Positions 11,872-22,811 of a stretch of 64,000 nucleotides of DNA are shown here, in pieces. The translations under genes and the position numbers were made by a program. This DNA comes from Lonicera japonica (taxonomy: Eukaryota; Streptophyta; Magnoliopsida; Dipsacales; Caprifoliaceae): positions 31,546,969-31,610,968 of the forward strand of contig CM038468.1 in NCBI GenBank assembly GCA_021464415.1, read 5' to 3'. Within the stretch, counting starts at the first letter, position 1. Each line of letters starts with the position of its first letter. A model generated the notes under the pieces. That model was not told the DNA's origin and did not search any database. It worked only from the letters and a program-made list of their open reading frames with translations.

Positions 11872-14021
11872 TGTAGTTTAATACTATATCTCAGCAAAAT
11901 GTTTGGAAGAAATAAATCAAATTCAATTTCATAATTTAGTTTTACCGGAGGTTTAAAGATCGTTACTTCTTCCCAATTATTGTTTGTGTAGTAGCTCTTT
12001 AATTTATTGCTTCATATAATTTGTTGGTAATAAAGGCAGTCTTAAAATAATTTTTAAGGACATCTGTTAAGGGAGGGTTATTCCATTTGTGTATCCTATT
12101 CATTTCGTTTTATAGTAAACTTTCACTATATATATTGTTTGACTAATTTAAAATTCAAATTTTGTTTTACTATTGTGAGAAAAATTAACAATAGATGAGA
12201 GCCGTCCATAGTCTCTTGAAAGCAGTAGCCATGGAAAAAATTTCTTATATTTTTATGAAATTTTTTCTTAACTACCACCTTAAGAATTAATTTTTAGAAA
12301 GTTATTCAAATTAATCATGTATATCCCACACCTGTGTAATTTTTAACAGCCATGGCAAATGGATAATTTTTATTAAAGAGGAATGATTTATCACTCAATA
12401 TAATTCAATGATGTATGGTTGTAACCATGCATGTAGGACAATTAAAAACCACGACTGTGAAGTGCCATGTAATATGTAAACGGTCAACAGCCCACAGCCG
12501 ACGTTAGGTTATCCAAAATAAAAACATTAAAAAAGTATAATTTTAATTTTGTGCAAAATAAAATTGTATGTTATCTAAAGTGTAAAAAAAGAGCAAGTAC
12601 ATTGTAATTTTTAATAACTTACCCTATAAAATACTTGGCCTGGTACGTACAAGAGTTATAGATATTGTTGGAGATGCTTTAAGGTAATGGATGGTTTGAT
12701 GAAAAATATGTAATCTCCCATTTAAGTAATTTTCTCTTGTAGATAAATACAACATGATCCTAGTCGGTGACTCTACTGGGCTAGGCCCCTTCTTGATTTG
12801 GGAGCAGGCTTGAGCCCACCAGTTTGTGCAAATAATAATAATATTATCCCCAACTTAAATATTTTTGTATTACATGTGTGGAGTTTTATCTTAAAATATT
12901 TTGTTATTATGTGGTGACACTACCGTACTTATTAACCCTTGTCGAGTTCTAATTTTTTTTCATATAAGATCAATGGTTTGAGCCTTCCATTCTCAACAAT
13001 ATTATTTTGTGAGAGATTCAAGAAAACATCCCAGCAAACCACCTTTTTCCAACTTTGAATAAATAAATTAAAAATTAGACAAATTTATCTTCCAAACAAA
13101 ATGTTTGTCTAATTATTAGTACAATTTCTCATCTTTGTTGTAAAACGGATCATTAAGAATTAGGAAAATAATATTCTTTAGAGTTTAGTTTACGGGATAA
13201 TTACACAGCTTACCTTAATAAGTTATACATTTTAAAAATCTGAATAATTTAATAATGGATATGTTATGAATAACCAATAATTATAGCATTTCTGATTATC
13301 CGATTAAAATTTTTGTGAGATGATCAAATGAGACCCACATGAATACATATATGATTATTGAAGGCTAGAAATCTTCATATTTTCAAACAAAGGATCCCAC
13401 GTGACATTAAAGAAGTGAGTAAATTATCACAAATGCCTCACATCATTCGTTCAAAACACAAAAATACCTCCTCTTTATATAAATATGTATTTTTCTTCTA
13501 AGTTATCTCTCACAATCATTCATCTCTTCTCATTTCTCTCTCATCTATTTCTTCATTTCCTTTTCTTATCAACTGTTTTTCGTTCTCAACATTTAAGGTA
13601 AGACTATCCTCCACATTAATTTCATAGAAAAAAGTTTCATATTCTAAATCAATAGGTAAATTGCAATTCATCCAAATAATAAAGGAGTAATGTCAATCTC
13701 TCTATTTGAAAATCTTTCGGTTTTTAATTGAGTCAGAGTAAAGTGCTAGGTGACAATAGTATAGGAGGTTTAGTGTATGGTAAGATAATTTAGGGGGCAA
13801 CCTGTTAACCCAACAAACGATAGTAAAGTTTAATGTAATTTCTCATGGCGAATACTAGCTCCTTTGTGCATAAATGAAGCCAAACTAAAATAAACACGTT
13901 TTTCCTCTTCATATAATAGGCATAAATATGGTCGATTAAATAAGTGGACATAGAAAATATTAAAGAATATCATTTCATGTTTGTAAGTGCTATATAATCC
14001 AGATTGTATTTTATACCCAAC
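11872..14021. repeat. Noncoding DNA after copy B, duplicate of 812-5045
   Basis: It follows unit 1 closely but lacks that unit's MITE and 765-bp insertion. It includes the second copy of the TRIM-like LTR fragment at 12765-12998 on the minus strand. Similarity stops at 14021, where the CACTA-like end begins. No gene was seen here. Confidence 0.75.
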
Positions 14022-14029
14022 CACTACAC

Positions 14030-15060
14030 CAGATATGGTCTTAGGCGACATGCTCTATTGGGTATGTCTCCAAAAACATATCTTAGGAGACATACTAAAT
14101 GTATGTCTCCTAAGTTTCTCGCTTAAGAGACATACATTTAGTATGTCGCCAAAGTACTTACTTACGAGACATATATACTCCGTATGTCTCCTAAGAGTGT
14201 CACTTAGGAGACTTACAATAAGTGTGTCGCCTAAGTATATACTTAGGCGACTTACAATGAAGATATGTCGCCTAAATACTTCTCTTAGGAGACATACATA
14301 TAATATGTCTCATAAGAAATATACTTAGGAGACATATGCAGTTTATATGTCGCCTAAGTAAGCTCACAAAAAAGTGTTGTAGTCAAAAGAACTTAGGAGA
14401 CATACAATTAAGGTAAGTCTCCTAAGAGCTTACTTAGCCCACATATAATTACATATGTCTCCTCATATTTCCACTTATGAGACATACATTTAGTATGTTG
14501 CCTAATTACTAACTTAGGCGACATATATACTCCCTATGTCTCCTAAGTGCTTATTTTATGAAACATATAGAATTAGTATGTCGCCTAAAAGTGTTTAAAA
14601 AAATTTGAATTTTTCACGAAAAAAAAGGAGGCAAAAAATTAAAAACTCTTAGGCGACATACTAATTATGTATGTCTCTTAAGTACGTATCTTAAGAGACA
14701 TAAATAATTAGTATGTCGCCTAAGAGTTTCTAAAAAAATTTGAATTTTCTGCAAAAAAATAGAGGCAAAAAATTTTGTCCGCGGGAGACGGAGGAAAAAA
14801 AATTGAGACTCTTAGGCGACATACTAATTATGTATGTCTCTTAAGTACATATCTTAAGAGACATAGGAAATTAGTATGTCGCCTAAGAGTTTCTAAAAAA
14901 ATTTGAATTTTCCGCGAAAAAAAAGAGGCAAAAAATTTTGTCCGCCTGAAAAAGGAGGCAAAAAATTGAGACTCTTAGGCGACATACTAATTTTGTATAT
15001 CTCTTAAGTACATACTTAAGAGACATACAAAATTAGTATGTCGCCTAAGAGTTTCTAAAA
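14030..15060. repeat. Subterminal inverted-repeat array of the CACTA-like element
   Basis: More than twenty short units alternate between GACATAC and GTATGTC forms joined by TTAGG(C/A)GA or TC(G/T)CCTAA. Three larger units (about 14640-14800, 14801-14965 and 14966-15080) each hold one palindromic pair plus an AAAAAAATTTGAATTTTC linker. Such arrays are where CACTA transposase proteins bind in the known En/Spm system. Open frames crossing it only translate the repeats. Confidence 0.8.
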
Positions 15061-15235
15061 AAATTTCAACTTTCCGCAAAAAATTTGAATTTTCTCACCA
15101 AGGCACTCGTCGTTTTTTTCCCAAATTTTCCTGAGAATTAGTATTGTTTTCAATTATTTTCCAACTTTTTAAGTTTTTATCAAAACAGACCTAAAAGGAA
15201 CATCATCGTCACCATTTTAATGAGTAATTAATTAC

Positions 15236-16163
15236 CTTCATCATCTCCCAAGAGGAATTGTTGCTTGGAGAAGAATCAAGAACTGCCTTGTAGGCAGGAG
15301 TGGACATGGTAGTTGCAGCTAATACTCCAACAAGTTCACTAGCAGCAAATAAACTCTGGGTCATAATTCTAGTCTTTACACCATACTGGAATTGAATGAC
15401 TGAATGGCTGCACACATTCCTAACCGTGGCATCATAACAAACAACATTTCGAAGAATAGCCATCAAGTTCTTAAACAAGGTTCCCGGTTCAGTCAATCCT
15501 CTAGAGGAACGGACCATCAATTCTCTACTACTAATTGAGTGGACTATCTCTTAGTACAGGTCCAACCCATGAACTAGACAGCTCCTCACAAAACTGAATT
15601 CCTCAGTGTGGTAGGTACTGCTGAAATGATACTTCCTGTGAAAAAGAGAAGTCATTTCTCCAACCAATGTGCTTGAATAGAGTTTCCCCTTATCTGACAT
15701 TTGAACACCCAAGAACCCTATTTGCTGAAACACCCTATTAATGGTCGAGTCGCTCTTAGAATCGATTATATCACTCATTCAAGATGACTTCAAAATGAAA
15801 CTTGTAGCGGGCATTTTAACAAGTTTTAGGTGATTCTCCAGCTGCAACTCCACCAACTCATTGTAGGAGGACCTTGTAAGATGCAGCAGGGGGGAAATAT
15901 CTTGAATATTCTCTTGGAGTTCCTTGGGGATAAAAAAATCTTCCAAACGAACACTAAAACCTTCAGAATATAAATTCTCCATAAGCATCGGTTGTACATA
16001 ATTGATGAAGCTCGGAACCTCATTGGGCCCCTTCCCAAAGAAAATTGAAATAATTATGTCACTGATAATCGACGGGATTACATCTCAATTAAAATCGATT
16101 TTCAGCACTTGATTGTTGGAAATTGAGTGTCGCTCACCGTAACAGTCAAAGCCCGATGGTAGA
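15236..16163 (-). pseudogene. NRPD1: Captured fragment of RNA polymerase IV largest subunit gene
   Basis: In one minus-strand frame the fragment reads through motifs typical of plant NRPD1: IFFGKGPNEV, then LYSEGFSVRLEDFFIPKE, SSYNELVELQ, NRVFQQIGFLG, SFVRSCLVHGLD, RSSRGLTEPGTLFKNLMAIL, TVRNVCSHSVIQF and GVLAATTMS. NRPD1 is the catalytic subunit of Pol IV, which makes siRNA precursors for RNA-directed DNA methylation; NRPE1 of Pol V is the nearest alternative. At least three in-frame stops interrupt it: after IDFN, after ILKSS, and after GLDLY where a Glu codon became TAA. The frame otherwise holds. It ends at MMK followed by GTAATT, a likely exon-intron border, so genomic DNA rather than a spliced transcript was captured. 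It cannot encode a working subunit. It lies between the CACTA subterminal array and the element's own gene. Confidence 0.8.
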
Positions 16164-16189
16164 TAATTAAGTCCTATGTCACTGATAAT

Positions 16190-16345
16190 TTCAATGCAGT
16201 TTTTAGGGTAGTTTTTAAGCAGCTTTTGAGCAAATTTTATAGTTAATTTTGAGCTGTTTTTAAGTAATTTCAGTGTAGTTTTTAGGCAGTTTATGAGATG
16301 TTTTGTAAGTTTTTTTAGTGCAGTTTTTGAATAATTTAATGCAGA
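16190..16345. repeat. Degenerate CAGTTTTTAG repeats
   Basis: Six or so imperfect copies of (G/C)AGTTTTTAGG, AGCTGTTTTTAAG and similar stand between the captured NRPD1 fragment and the TNP1-like exon. No function can be assigned; the position suggests a leader or subterminal part of the CACTA element. Confidence 0.45.
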
Positions 16346-16380
16346 GTTAATTGTGTTCGTGTTATTTGTTTCAGGTTACG

Positions 16381-16780
16381 ATGCCTCCAATCAGGACTAG
16401 TGCTATTCCTAACAGTCGCCAGCAAATCAAGGAGCGACTGTCGGCGTTGCAGAACCCCCTGCCCATTGCTTCGTCGTCGTCGTCGTCGCAGCAGGACTCG
16501 CCAGCGTTGCCACTGGTGGTCACCGCCTCTTCTACTACGGATAGCAACGCGACCACCATGGCCGCGACCGTACGTAGTATTCGATCGCAGCAGCAAGCGC
16601 AACCATCAGGTAAAGTTTTAGATTTCTTAATTATATATCGTAATTATACATATGTATCTGATTGACTAATTAGTATGCATGTTTTAATATATAGGTACGC
16701 AGAGCGGGGCCACCACAGGAGATGATGGCAAGAAAAAGAATAAAAGAGGGGGCGAAAATGTAATTACATATGTCTCCTAA
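16381..16780 (+). pseudogene. 5' part of a CACTA TNP1-like gene
   Basis: An ATG just after TTTCAGGTTACG opens a Ser/Thr/Gln-rich frame beginning MPPIRTS. Exon 1 (16381-16609) ends at a GTAAAG donor, and exon 2 begins after ATATAG at 16695. The joined frame (SGTQSGATTGDDGKKKNKRG) runs only into the repeated subterminal segment and stops there. Low-complexity basic N-termini followed by an early intron are common in the second gene of plant CACTA elements, whose product binds subterminal repeats. No transposase domain remains. The call rests on position and composition, not on a conserved domain. Confidence 0.45.
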
Positions 16781-16991
16781 GAGCTTACTTAGCCCACATA
16801 TAATTACATATGTCTCCTCATATTTCCACTTATGAGACATACATTTAGTATGTTGCCTAATTACTAACTTAGGCGACATATATACTCCCTATGTCTCCTA
16901 AGTGCTTATTTTATGAGACATATAGAATTAGTATGTCGCCTAAAAGTGTTTAAAAAAATTTGAATTTTTCACGAAAAAAAAGGAGGCAAAA
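16781..16991. repeat. Second copy of 14424-14637
   Basis: About 210 bases repeat the left subterminal region almost without change, in the same orientation. One visible difference is GAGACATATAG here against GAAACATATAG at the left. The near identity implies a recent duplication or gene conversion. It truncates the TNP1-like gene. Confidence 0.85.
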
Positions 16992-18030
16992 AACGACCAC
17001 AATTCATCAAGTTAATACTATAATACATCTTTATTAAATACATTTAGGTGAAACAGAGTCATACAAAAAGGGAAAAAAAATGCCTAAATCACAACCACGC
17101 CAAGCTATAAGACACAGCTTAATATATTGAAGTACTCAGCTTTATTTCACAATATGCATGGTCCACAGCTAAAAGAATCATCAGTTCATTAGAGTGAATG
17201 AAATAGAGTGCAAACCTCTACAGATAAGGGGAGAATAGAACTATAGCAATAGCTTTCTCACTTCTTCTCATTGCTTCGACTTCGATTGATAAGGAGGAAT
17301 CGAGGCATAAATCAAGCTCTAAATCAAACGGCTCGTATCAAAACATGGAAAAAATTAATGTAAAAATATGATCTCTATTTACAACATAATTTTTACAATT
17401 AATTCAGCCCTTGGAAATGTAAATATGTGAGTAATCATAGACACAAGTTGCACTCAAATGAGTTATGTGCATAACATAGCCAATTAATGCCTAAATTTTG
17501 CAATCTAAAAGTTAATTTTCATTCTTAATTACCAAGCAGCAGTACCATCTTCATATATCCTTTAAATTTATAGTGCACCATTCCAGAAACCAAAAACCCA
17601 AATGCATCAGTGTCATGGGAACTAGCTCAGTGCACATAATTAAACTAGTGTAACAACAGGACACAAGAAAAAACAATTATTAGAACAAGTCCATTTTTGC
17701 ACTGTAATGATAAATATATAAGTTGATTTAACATCAAACTGAGAACTTTGAATTTATATAAGTTTTGGAAAAACAATTTAGATATGAAGTTACAGCACAT
17801 GGATGAACTCTAGAAAGAGTATCCAAACTCTAAAAATCCCAAATTTGACCTAGCCCCAATTTGAACTCTGAAAAGGAAATTAAATATACCGATCAAATCC
17901 ATAACTTATTAAATATCAAATAAGGGGAAGAAAAGAGTAAAAAGTTAATACTCATCAATTATACTGTCAAGTTTATTGCATTCTAGCTAGGTTTCATATA
18001 TTACCAAACCATGTGCAAACTCTAATATTG
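16992..18030. other. Unassigned sequence between CACTA-like and gypsy parts
   Basis: Abruptly different from both neighbours. It is AT-rich with no open frame of note, and has occasional less AT-rich patches around 17220-17340. It may be an intron or UTR piece of another captured gene, or interior transposon sequence. Nothing in it could be identified. Confidence 0.4.
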
Positions 18031-18378
18031 TCATGAATTCGATGTTGCCCGAGGCGGTTGGAGGTAGTCCCTCATTGTCCTAATAGGAGGAACATTGTTG
18101 GCACCTTATCCTTCATTATCACTCTCGTGATCCGCAGCCCTTCCTTGATTTGCCATTCTTGGCGAAGGAGGAGGGCTTACTCGTGGCGAATGAGGAGGGC
18201 TTATTCGAATGTCCACGAACAGTTGCCCTTGCATGGGCTTGGGAAACAGATCGAATAGCTCCTTGGAAAAATCTACAAAATCAAACAAAAATAAGGGAGA
18301 AAAATAAATTAATCAAATGGAGAGATACTCACAGAGAATGGTTTTATACAAAACCCGAGATCCGCCTTTTGCCTTATA
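18031..18378 (-). pseudogene. Truncated gag start of a second Athila-type element
   Basis: Nearly identical to 31494-31840, the gag start and leader of the larger element. The frame begins MFDFVDFSKELFDLFPK at 18288 and continues through the PPHSP and PPPSP repeats. A GAA codon has become TAA after ADHESDNEG, so even this stub is broken. Similarity to the gag gene stops at 18031, where the element is cut off. With the adjoining primer-binding site and LTR it shows that the left LTR once served as the 5' LTR of another copy. Confidence 0.85.
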
Positions 18379-18396
18379 TCCCCGGCAACGGCGCCA
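18379..18396 (-). promoter_or_regulatory. Primer-binding site (tRNA-Asp type), truncated partner
   Basis: On the minus strand this reads TGGCGCCGTTGCCGGGGA, complementary to the 3' end of plant tRNA-Asp and typical of Athila-type elements. It is six bases from the LTR that starts at 18403. Confidence 0.85.
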
Positions 18397-18993
18397 AAAA
18401 CTTGACGAAGCTTGAATATCGCGTTTCGATAGAGCCCAAGTGCAGGCACGTCAAGTTGTAATATAGTCTCGGAAGTCCGAGTGTCGAACCACAGGGATAA
18501 GTGAAAAGGAATGGAATGGATTACGGATTAAGTGGTTTTCAGATTTTGTGAGTTGGATTGGTTTCAAAATAACGGAAATGTAAAACGGTTGTGAAAATTG
18601 CTAAGAAAGCACTAAGGTAGGTGGAGGTTAGTTACGATTTAAGAGACGGTGGTCGATAGCTCATACAAAGATTACAACACTAGGTTTCTCAAGATAAAGG
18701 GAATGTTGGTGTTTTTCTCAATAGCAAAGGGTGCGACGTGATAAACGCCTAATATTGTCATGTATAAGCTCTCTCTCAGAGTCGCTTGACGCGTTTATTG
18801 CATTAATTCTGCCTAATTATCCGCTTATCTTGAGATTAGTGTCTTAGCGAGTTTTGTATCTAATATTGTCCCGCTAGGTGTGCTTTTGTTGTGTTTCTGT
18901 GTGTTTATAGGCATAGGATGCAATGGCCTTCGAGGAATTGATCAACTACTAGCCAAAAGCTACAAAAGTGCTGATTTAGAGAATTTCCAGAAG

Positions 18994-19090
18994 CATGATC
19001 GATCATGGAATCCCATGATCGATCATGGTGCAAATAATCTTCAGGCAGAAGACCCCATGATCGATCATGGGTTGGCCATGATCGATCATG
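18994..19090. repeat. Four CATGATCGATCATG palindromes in the nested 5' LTR
   Basis: Sites start at 18994, 19014, 19056 and 19077, spacings 20, 42 and 21. The same four sites recur 1368 bases later in the 3' LTR, where the last has one change (GATTGATC). They lie 255-350 bp from the LTR start, in what should be the U3 promoter region. Confidence 0.95.
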
Positions 19091-20092
19091 GCCCTGGAAA
19101 CTTGGCCATTTCACACCCAAAATGGGCTATTTTAGTGGTTCAAGCTATTTTAGATATTTAGCTAGATATTTTGCTACCTTTTAATATATATTATTTCTTT
19201 TACCTTAGGAGATAGGAATTATCTATATTTTTACTTAGAGTTCTAGAGAGAGGGGAGAACTCACTTGTTGATTGTTCTTCATTTCTCCATTGTAAGTGCT
19301 TAATTTGTAAGAATGATTTCTTCTTCTATGATATTTGTTCTTGCATCTATTATGGAGTAGTCTATTTCTAAGGTTACGGAGGTTGATTGTGATATGATTT
19401 TTGGTGATTAATGGCTCAATCCATATCTAAAGTTTGATAAATATTTGTGAATCTTCTTCTTCTTCATCATATCTTCCATTATTTCAAGTTTTCTAGGTAT
19501 TTTCATATTAAGTTAAGACTTTATATGCCTTGTATATTTAGTTCTTGGTTGTTAATGAGCATACAACATATTTCTATGGTTCTAGAAAGCTTGTAGTCCC
19601 TTTCCCCTATCCATGGAGTTTTTCCCTCTTCATAGAAATTATGAATAGTTCTTAAAACTCCATAGATGGATTTTAAATTTGTTTAGCTTATCTTTGATTC
19701 ATTTATTGATATATTGAGTGCTTCTTACACTTTATGTGATACTTAGACTCTTTGTGTTTTTATTGAATTGCTTGAATCGAAGTCTAGTATGTGAGCATTG
19801 GAGAATATGGGATTGTGTTCTAAAGGAGATAGGCGAATTAGACAATCATTCAAAAGTCCATCGTTCTGGAAAATTGATAGTAATGCCTTTTGCTTTGCAA
19901 ATTGAAACTTGAATCTTCATTCTCATCATTCATCATGATCAAACTCCTAATGTTTGTAGGTATCATTTCTGAAAACCTTCACGAGATGCAACTCGTCTTC
20001 TTTGGGAACTTAGAAGTTAACAACTTTTTGTATAGCGTAGTGCTTTTGTAATTATTATATATTTTTGTCTTGTTAAGGGACTAGCAAGAGAT

Positions 20093-20106
20093 AAGTTGAG
20101 GGGAGT
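20093..20106 (+). promoter_or_regulatory. Polypurine tract of the nested element
   Basis: AAGTTGAGGGGAG directly precedes the TGATAAACG start of the 3' LTR. The same tract precedes the left LTR of the minus-strand element. Such tracts prime plus-strand DNA synthesis in LTR retrotransposons. Confidence 0.8.
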
Positions 20107-22712
20107 TGATAAACGCCTAATATTGTCATGCATAAGCTCTCTCTCAGAGTCGCTTGACGCGTTTATTGCATTAATTCTGCCTAATTATCCGCTTATCTTG
20201 AGATTAGTGTCTTAGCGAGTTTTGTATCTAATATTGTCCCGCTAGGTGTGCTTTTGTTGTGTTTCTGTGTGTTTATAGGCATAGGATGCAATGGCCTTCG
20301 AGGAATTGATCAACTACTAGCCAAAAGCTACAAAAGTGCTGATTTAGAGAATTTCCAGAAGCATGATCGATCATGGAATCCCATGATCGATCATGGTGCA
20401 AATAATCTTCAGGCAGAAGACCCCATGATCGATCATGGGTTGGCCATGATTGATCATGGCCCTGGAAACTTGGCCATTTCACACCCAAAATGGGCTATTT
20501 TAGTGGTTCAAGCTATTTTAGATATTTAGCTAGATATTTTGCTACCTTTTAATATATATTATTTCTTTTACCTTAGGAGATAGGAATTATCTATATTTTT
20601 ACTTAGAGTTCTAGAGAGAGGGGAGAACTCACTTGTTGATTGTTCTTCATTTCTCCATTGTAAGTGCTTAATTTGTAAGAATGATTTCTTCTTCTATGAT
20701 ATTTGTTCTTGCATCTATTATGGAGTAGTCTATTTCTAAGGTTACGGAGGTTGATTGTGATATGATTTTTGGTGATTAATGGCTCAATCCATATCTAAAG
20801 TTTGATAAATATTTGTGAGTCTTCTTCTTCTTCATCATATCTTCCATTATTTCAAGTTTTCTAGGTATTTTCATATTAAGTTAAGACTTTATATGCCTTG
20901 TATATTTAGTTCTTGGTTGTTAATGAGCATACAACATATTTCTATGGTTCTAGAAAGCTTGTAGTCCCTTTCCCCTATCCATGGAGTTTTTCCCTCTTCA
21001 TAGAAATTATGAATAGTTCTTAAAACTCCATAGATGGATTTTAAATTTGTTTAGCTTATCTTTGATTCATTTATTGATATATTGAGTGCTTCTTACACTT
21101 TATGTGATACTTAGACTCTTTATGTTCTACCATATGTGATAAACGATGAGTTGACTAATTTGTCCCATAAACTTTATTCCGTTTCATTGTTAGGATTCAT
21201 TTTATAATTTTCATTCTTTAAATCATGAGATTACTACACTTGCTTTATGTTAAATCGTTTAATGATGAGTTTGTCATATCTATCTCGGATTAGCTTCATC
21301 GGGAATGGGTTGCCTTGCTTCACACCCGTAGCTAAGAGGTAGGAATGATAACCCCGTCTTTGGTGGAATGTCGTATGTCTCTTTCTCGATATAGCTTCAA
21401 CTCGGGAATGAGTCGCCTAGCGTCGCACCCTTTGCTATTGAGAGATACACCAACATTCCCCATATTTTGAGAAATCTTGTGTTATAATCTTTGTATGAGC
21501 TAGTGATCACCGTCTCTTTAATCATAACTAACCTCCAACTACCTTAGTGCTTTCTTATTAATTTTCACAACCATTTCATCTTACAAGAATCAGAAAACAC
21601 TTTAATCCGTAATCCATTCCATTCCTTTTCACTTATCCCTGTGGTTCGACACTCGGACTTCCGAGACTATATTACAAACTTGACGAGCCTGCACTTGGGC
21701 TTTAACACAACACACTATTTTGGTTGCGTCACGACGCTAGGCGACTCATTCCCGGATTGAAGCTATATCAAGAGAGAAACAAACATCATTCCACAAAAGA
21801 CGAGGTTATCGTTCCTATCTCTCAGCTACGGGTGTGAAGCAACGCAACTCATTCCCGATGAAGCTAATCCGAGATAGATATGACAAACTCATCATAAAAA
21901 GGTTTAACATAAAGCAAGTGTATGTAATCTCATGATTTAAAGAATGAAAATTATAAAGTGAATCCTAACAATGAAACGGAATGAAGTTTATGGGATAAAT
22001 TTGTCAACTCGTCGTTTATCACTTAGGTTAGAAAATAAAGAGTCTAAGTATCACATATAGTGTAAGAAGCACTCAATATATCAATAAATGAATCAAAGAT
22101 AAGTTAAACAAATTTATAACCCGTCTATGGAGTTTTAAGAACTATTCATAATTTCTATGAAGAGGGAAAAACTCCATGGATGGGGGAAAGAGACTACAAG
22201 CTTTCTAGAACCAAATAAATATGTTGTATGTTCATTAACAACCAAGAACTAAATATACTAGGCATATAAAGTCTTAACTTAATATGAAAATACCTAGAAA
22301 GCTTGAAATAATGGAGGATATGATGAAGAAGAAGAAGATTCACAAATATTTATCAAACTTTAAACATGGATTGAGCCATTTATCACCAAAAATCATATCG
22401 TAATCAACCTCCGGAACCTTAGTAATAGACTACTCCATAATAGATGCAAGAACAAATATTATAGAAGAAGAAATCATTCTTACAAATCAAAATACTTACA
22501 AGGGAAAATGAAGAACAATACTCAAAGAGCTCTCCCTTCTCTCTAGAACTCTAAGTGTGTAAAAACTAGATAATAATATATCCTCCCTCTCTAGACTAAA
22601 ACCCTAGCTCAAGGAGTACCAAAACTAATAAAATAAACAAGGGAAAATATCTAGGAACCAAAACCCCCGAAATAAGGCTAAAAGCAGGAGTTGGTGAATG
22701 TCCCAGCCAGGC

Positions 22713-22811
22713 CATGATCGATCATGGGCTACCCATGATCGATTATGGGCTTCTCTGCCTGAAGACCAGTTTGTACCATGATCGATCATGGTTATACCAT
22801 GATCGATCATG
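22713..22811. repeat. Four palindromes in the left LTR of the Athila-type element
   Basis: Sites start at 22713, 22733 (one change, GATTATG), 22777 and 22798. Spacings 20, 44 and 21 repeat those of the nested element. The right LTR carries the same set at about 33176-33275. Confidence 0.95.

Larger units (their letters stand above)
14022..16991. mobile_element. CACTA-like (En/Spm) transposon, left part, with captured gene fragment
   Basis: Starts CACTACACCAGATATGG, a plant CACTA-type terminus, exactly where similarity to the unit 1 duplicate stops. About 1 kb of subterminal arrays follows, built from CTTAGGCGACATAC and its inverse. Then come a minus-strand fragment of the Pol IV largest subunit gene and a plus-strand first-exon region like a CACTA TNP1-type gene. 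After that a ~215-bp subterminal segment is repeated. No matching inverted right terminus was found before the gypsy sequence, so the element is incomplete or its right half was lost. An alternative inverse end (GTGTTGTAGT near 14374-14383) could bound a much smaller element. Confidence 0.6.
18739..21731 (+). mobile_element. Nested, internally deleted gypsy element (plus strand)
   Basis: Begins TGATAAACGCC and ends TTGCGTCA, with a 5-bp target duplication CGACG. It has a truncated 5' LTR (18739 to about 19757), about 350 bp of 3' internal sequence with a polypurine tract, and a full 3' LTR (20107-21731, 1625 bp). Over ~1.0 kb the two LTRs show about three differences, so insertion was recent. 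The rest of the 5' LTR, the primer site and all genes are gone. The break joins LTR to internal sequence at ACTCTTTGTGTTT, a motif shared by both regions, which suggests a microhomology deletion. The last ~40 bp of its LTR differ from the minus-strand element, marking a subfamily. Short open frames in the LTRs merely translate the CATGATCGATCATG repeats. Confidence 0.9.

Noticed and set aside
13987..14328. 113-codon plus-strand frame with repeating MSPKY and RRLT text
   Set aside because: It simply translates the CACTA subterminal repeats.
16336..16621. Arg-rich frames on either strand over 16336-16621
   Set aside because: Shadows of the Ser/Gln-rich TNP1-like exon; TCG/CGA repeats give Arg or Asp runs in other frames.
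18880..19161. Frames with repeated MIDHG or HDRSW in all LTR copies
   Set aside because: These read through the CATGATCGATCATG palindrome inside LTRs; the palindrome explains the peptide repeats on both strands.
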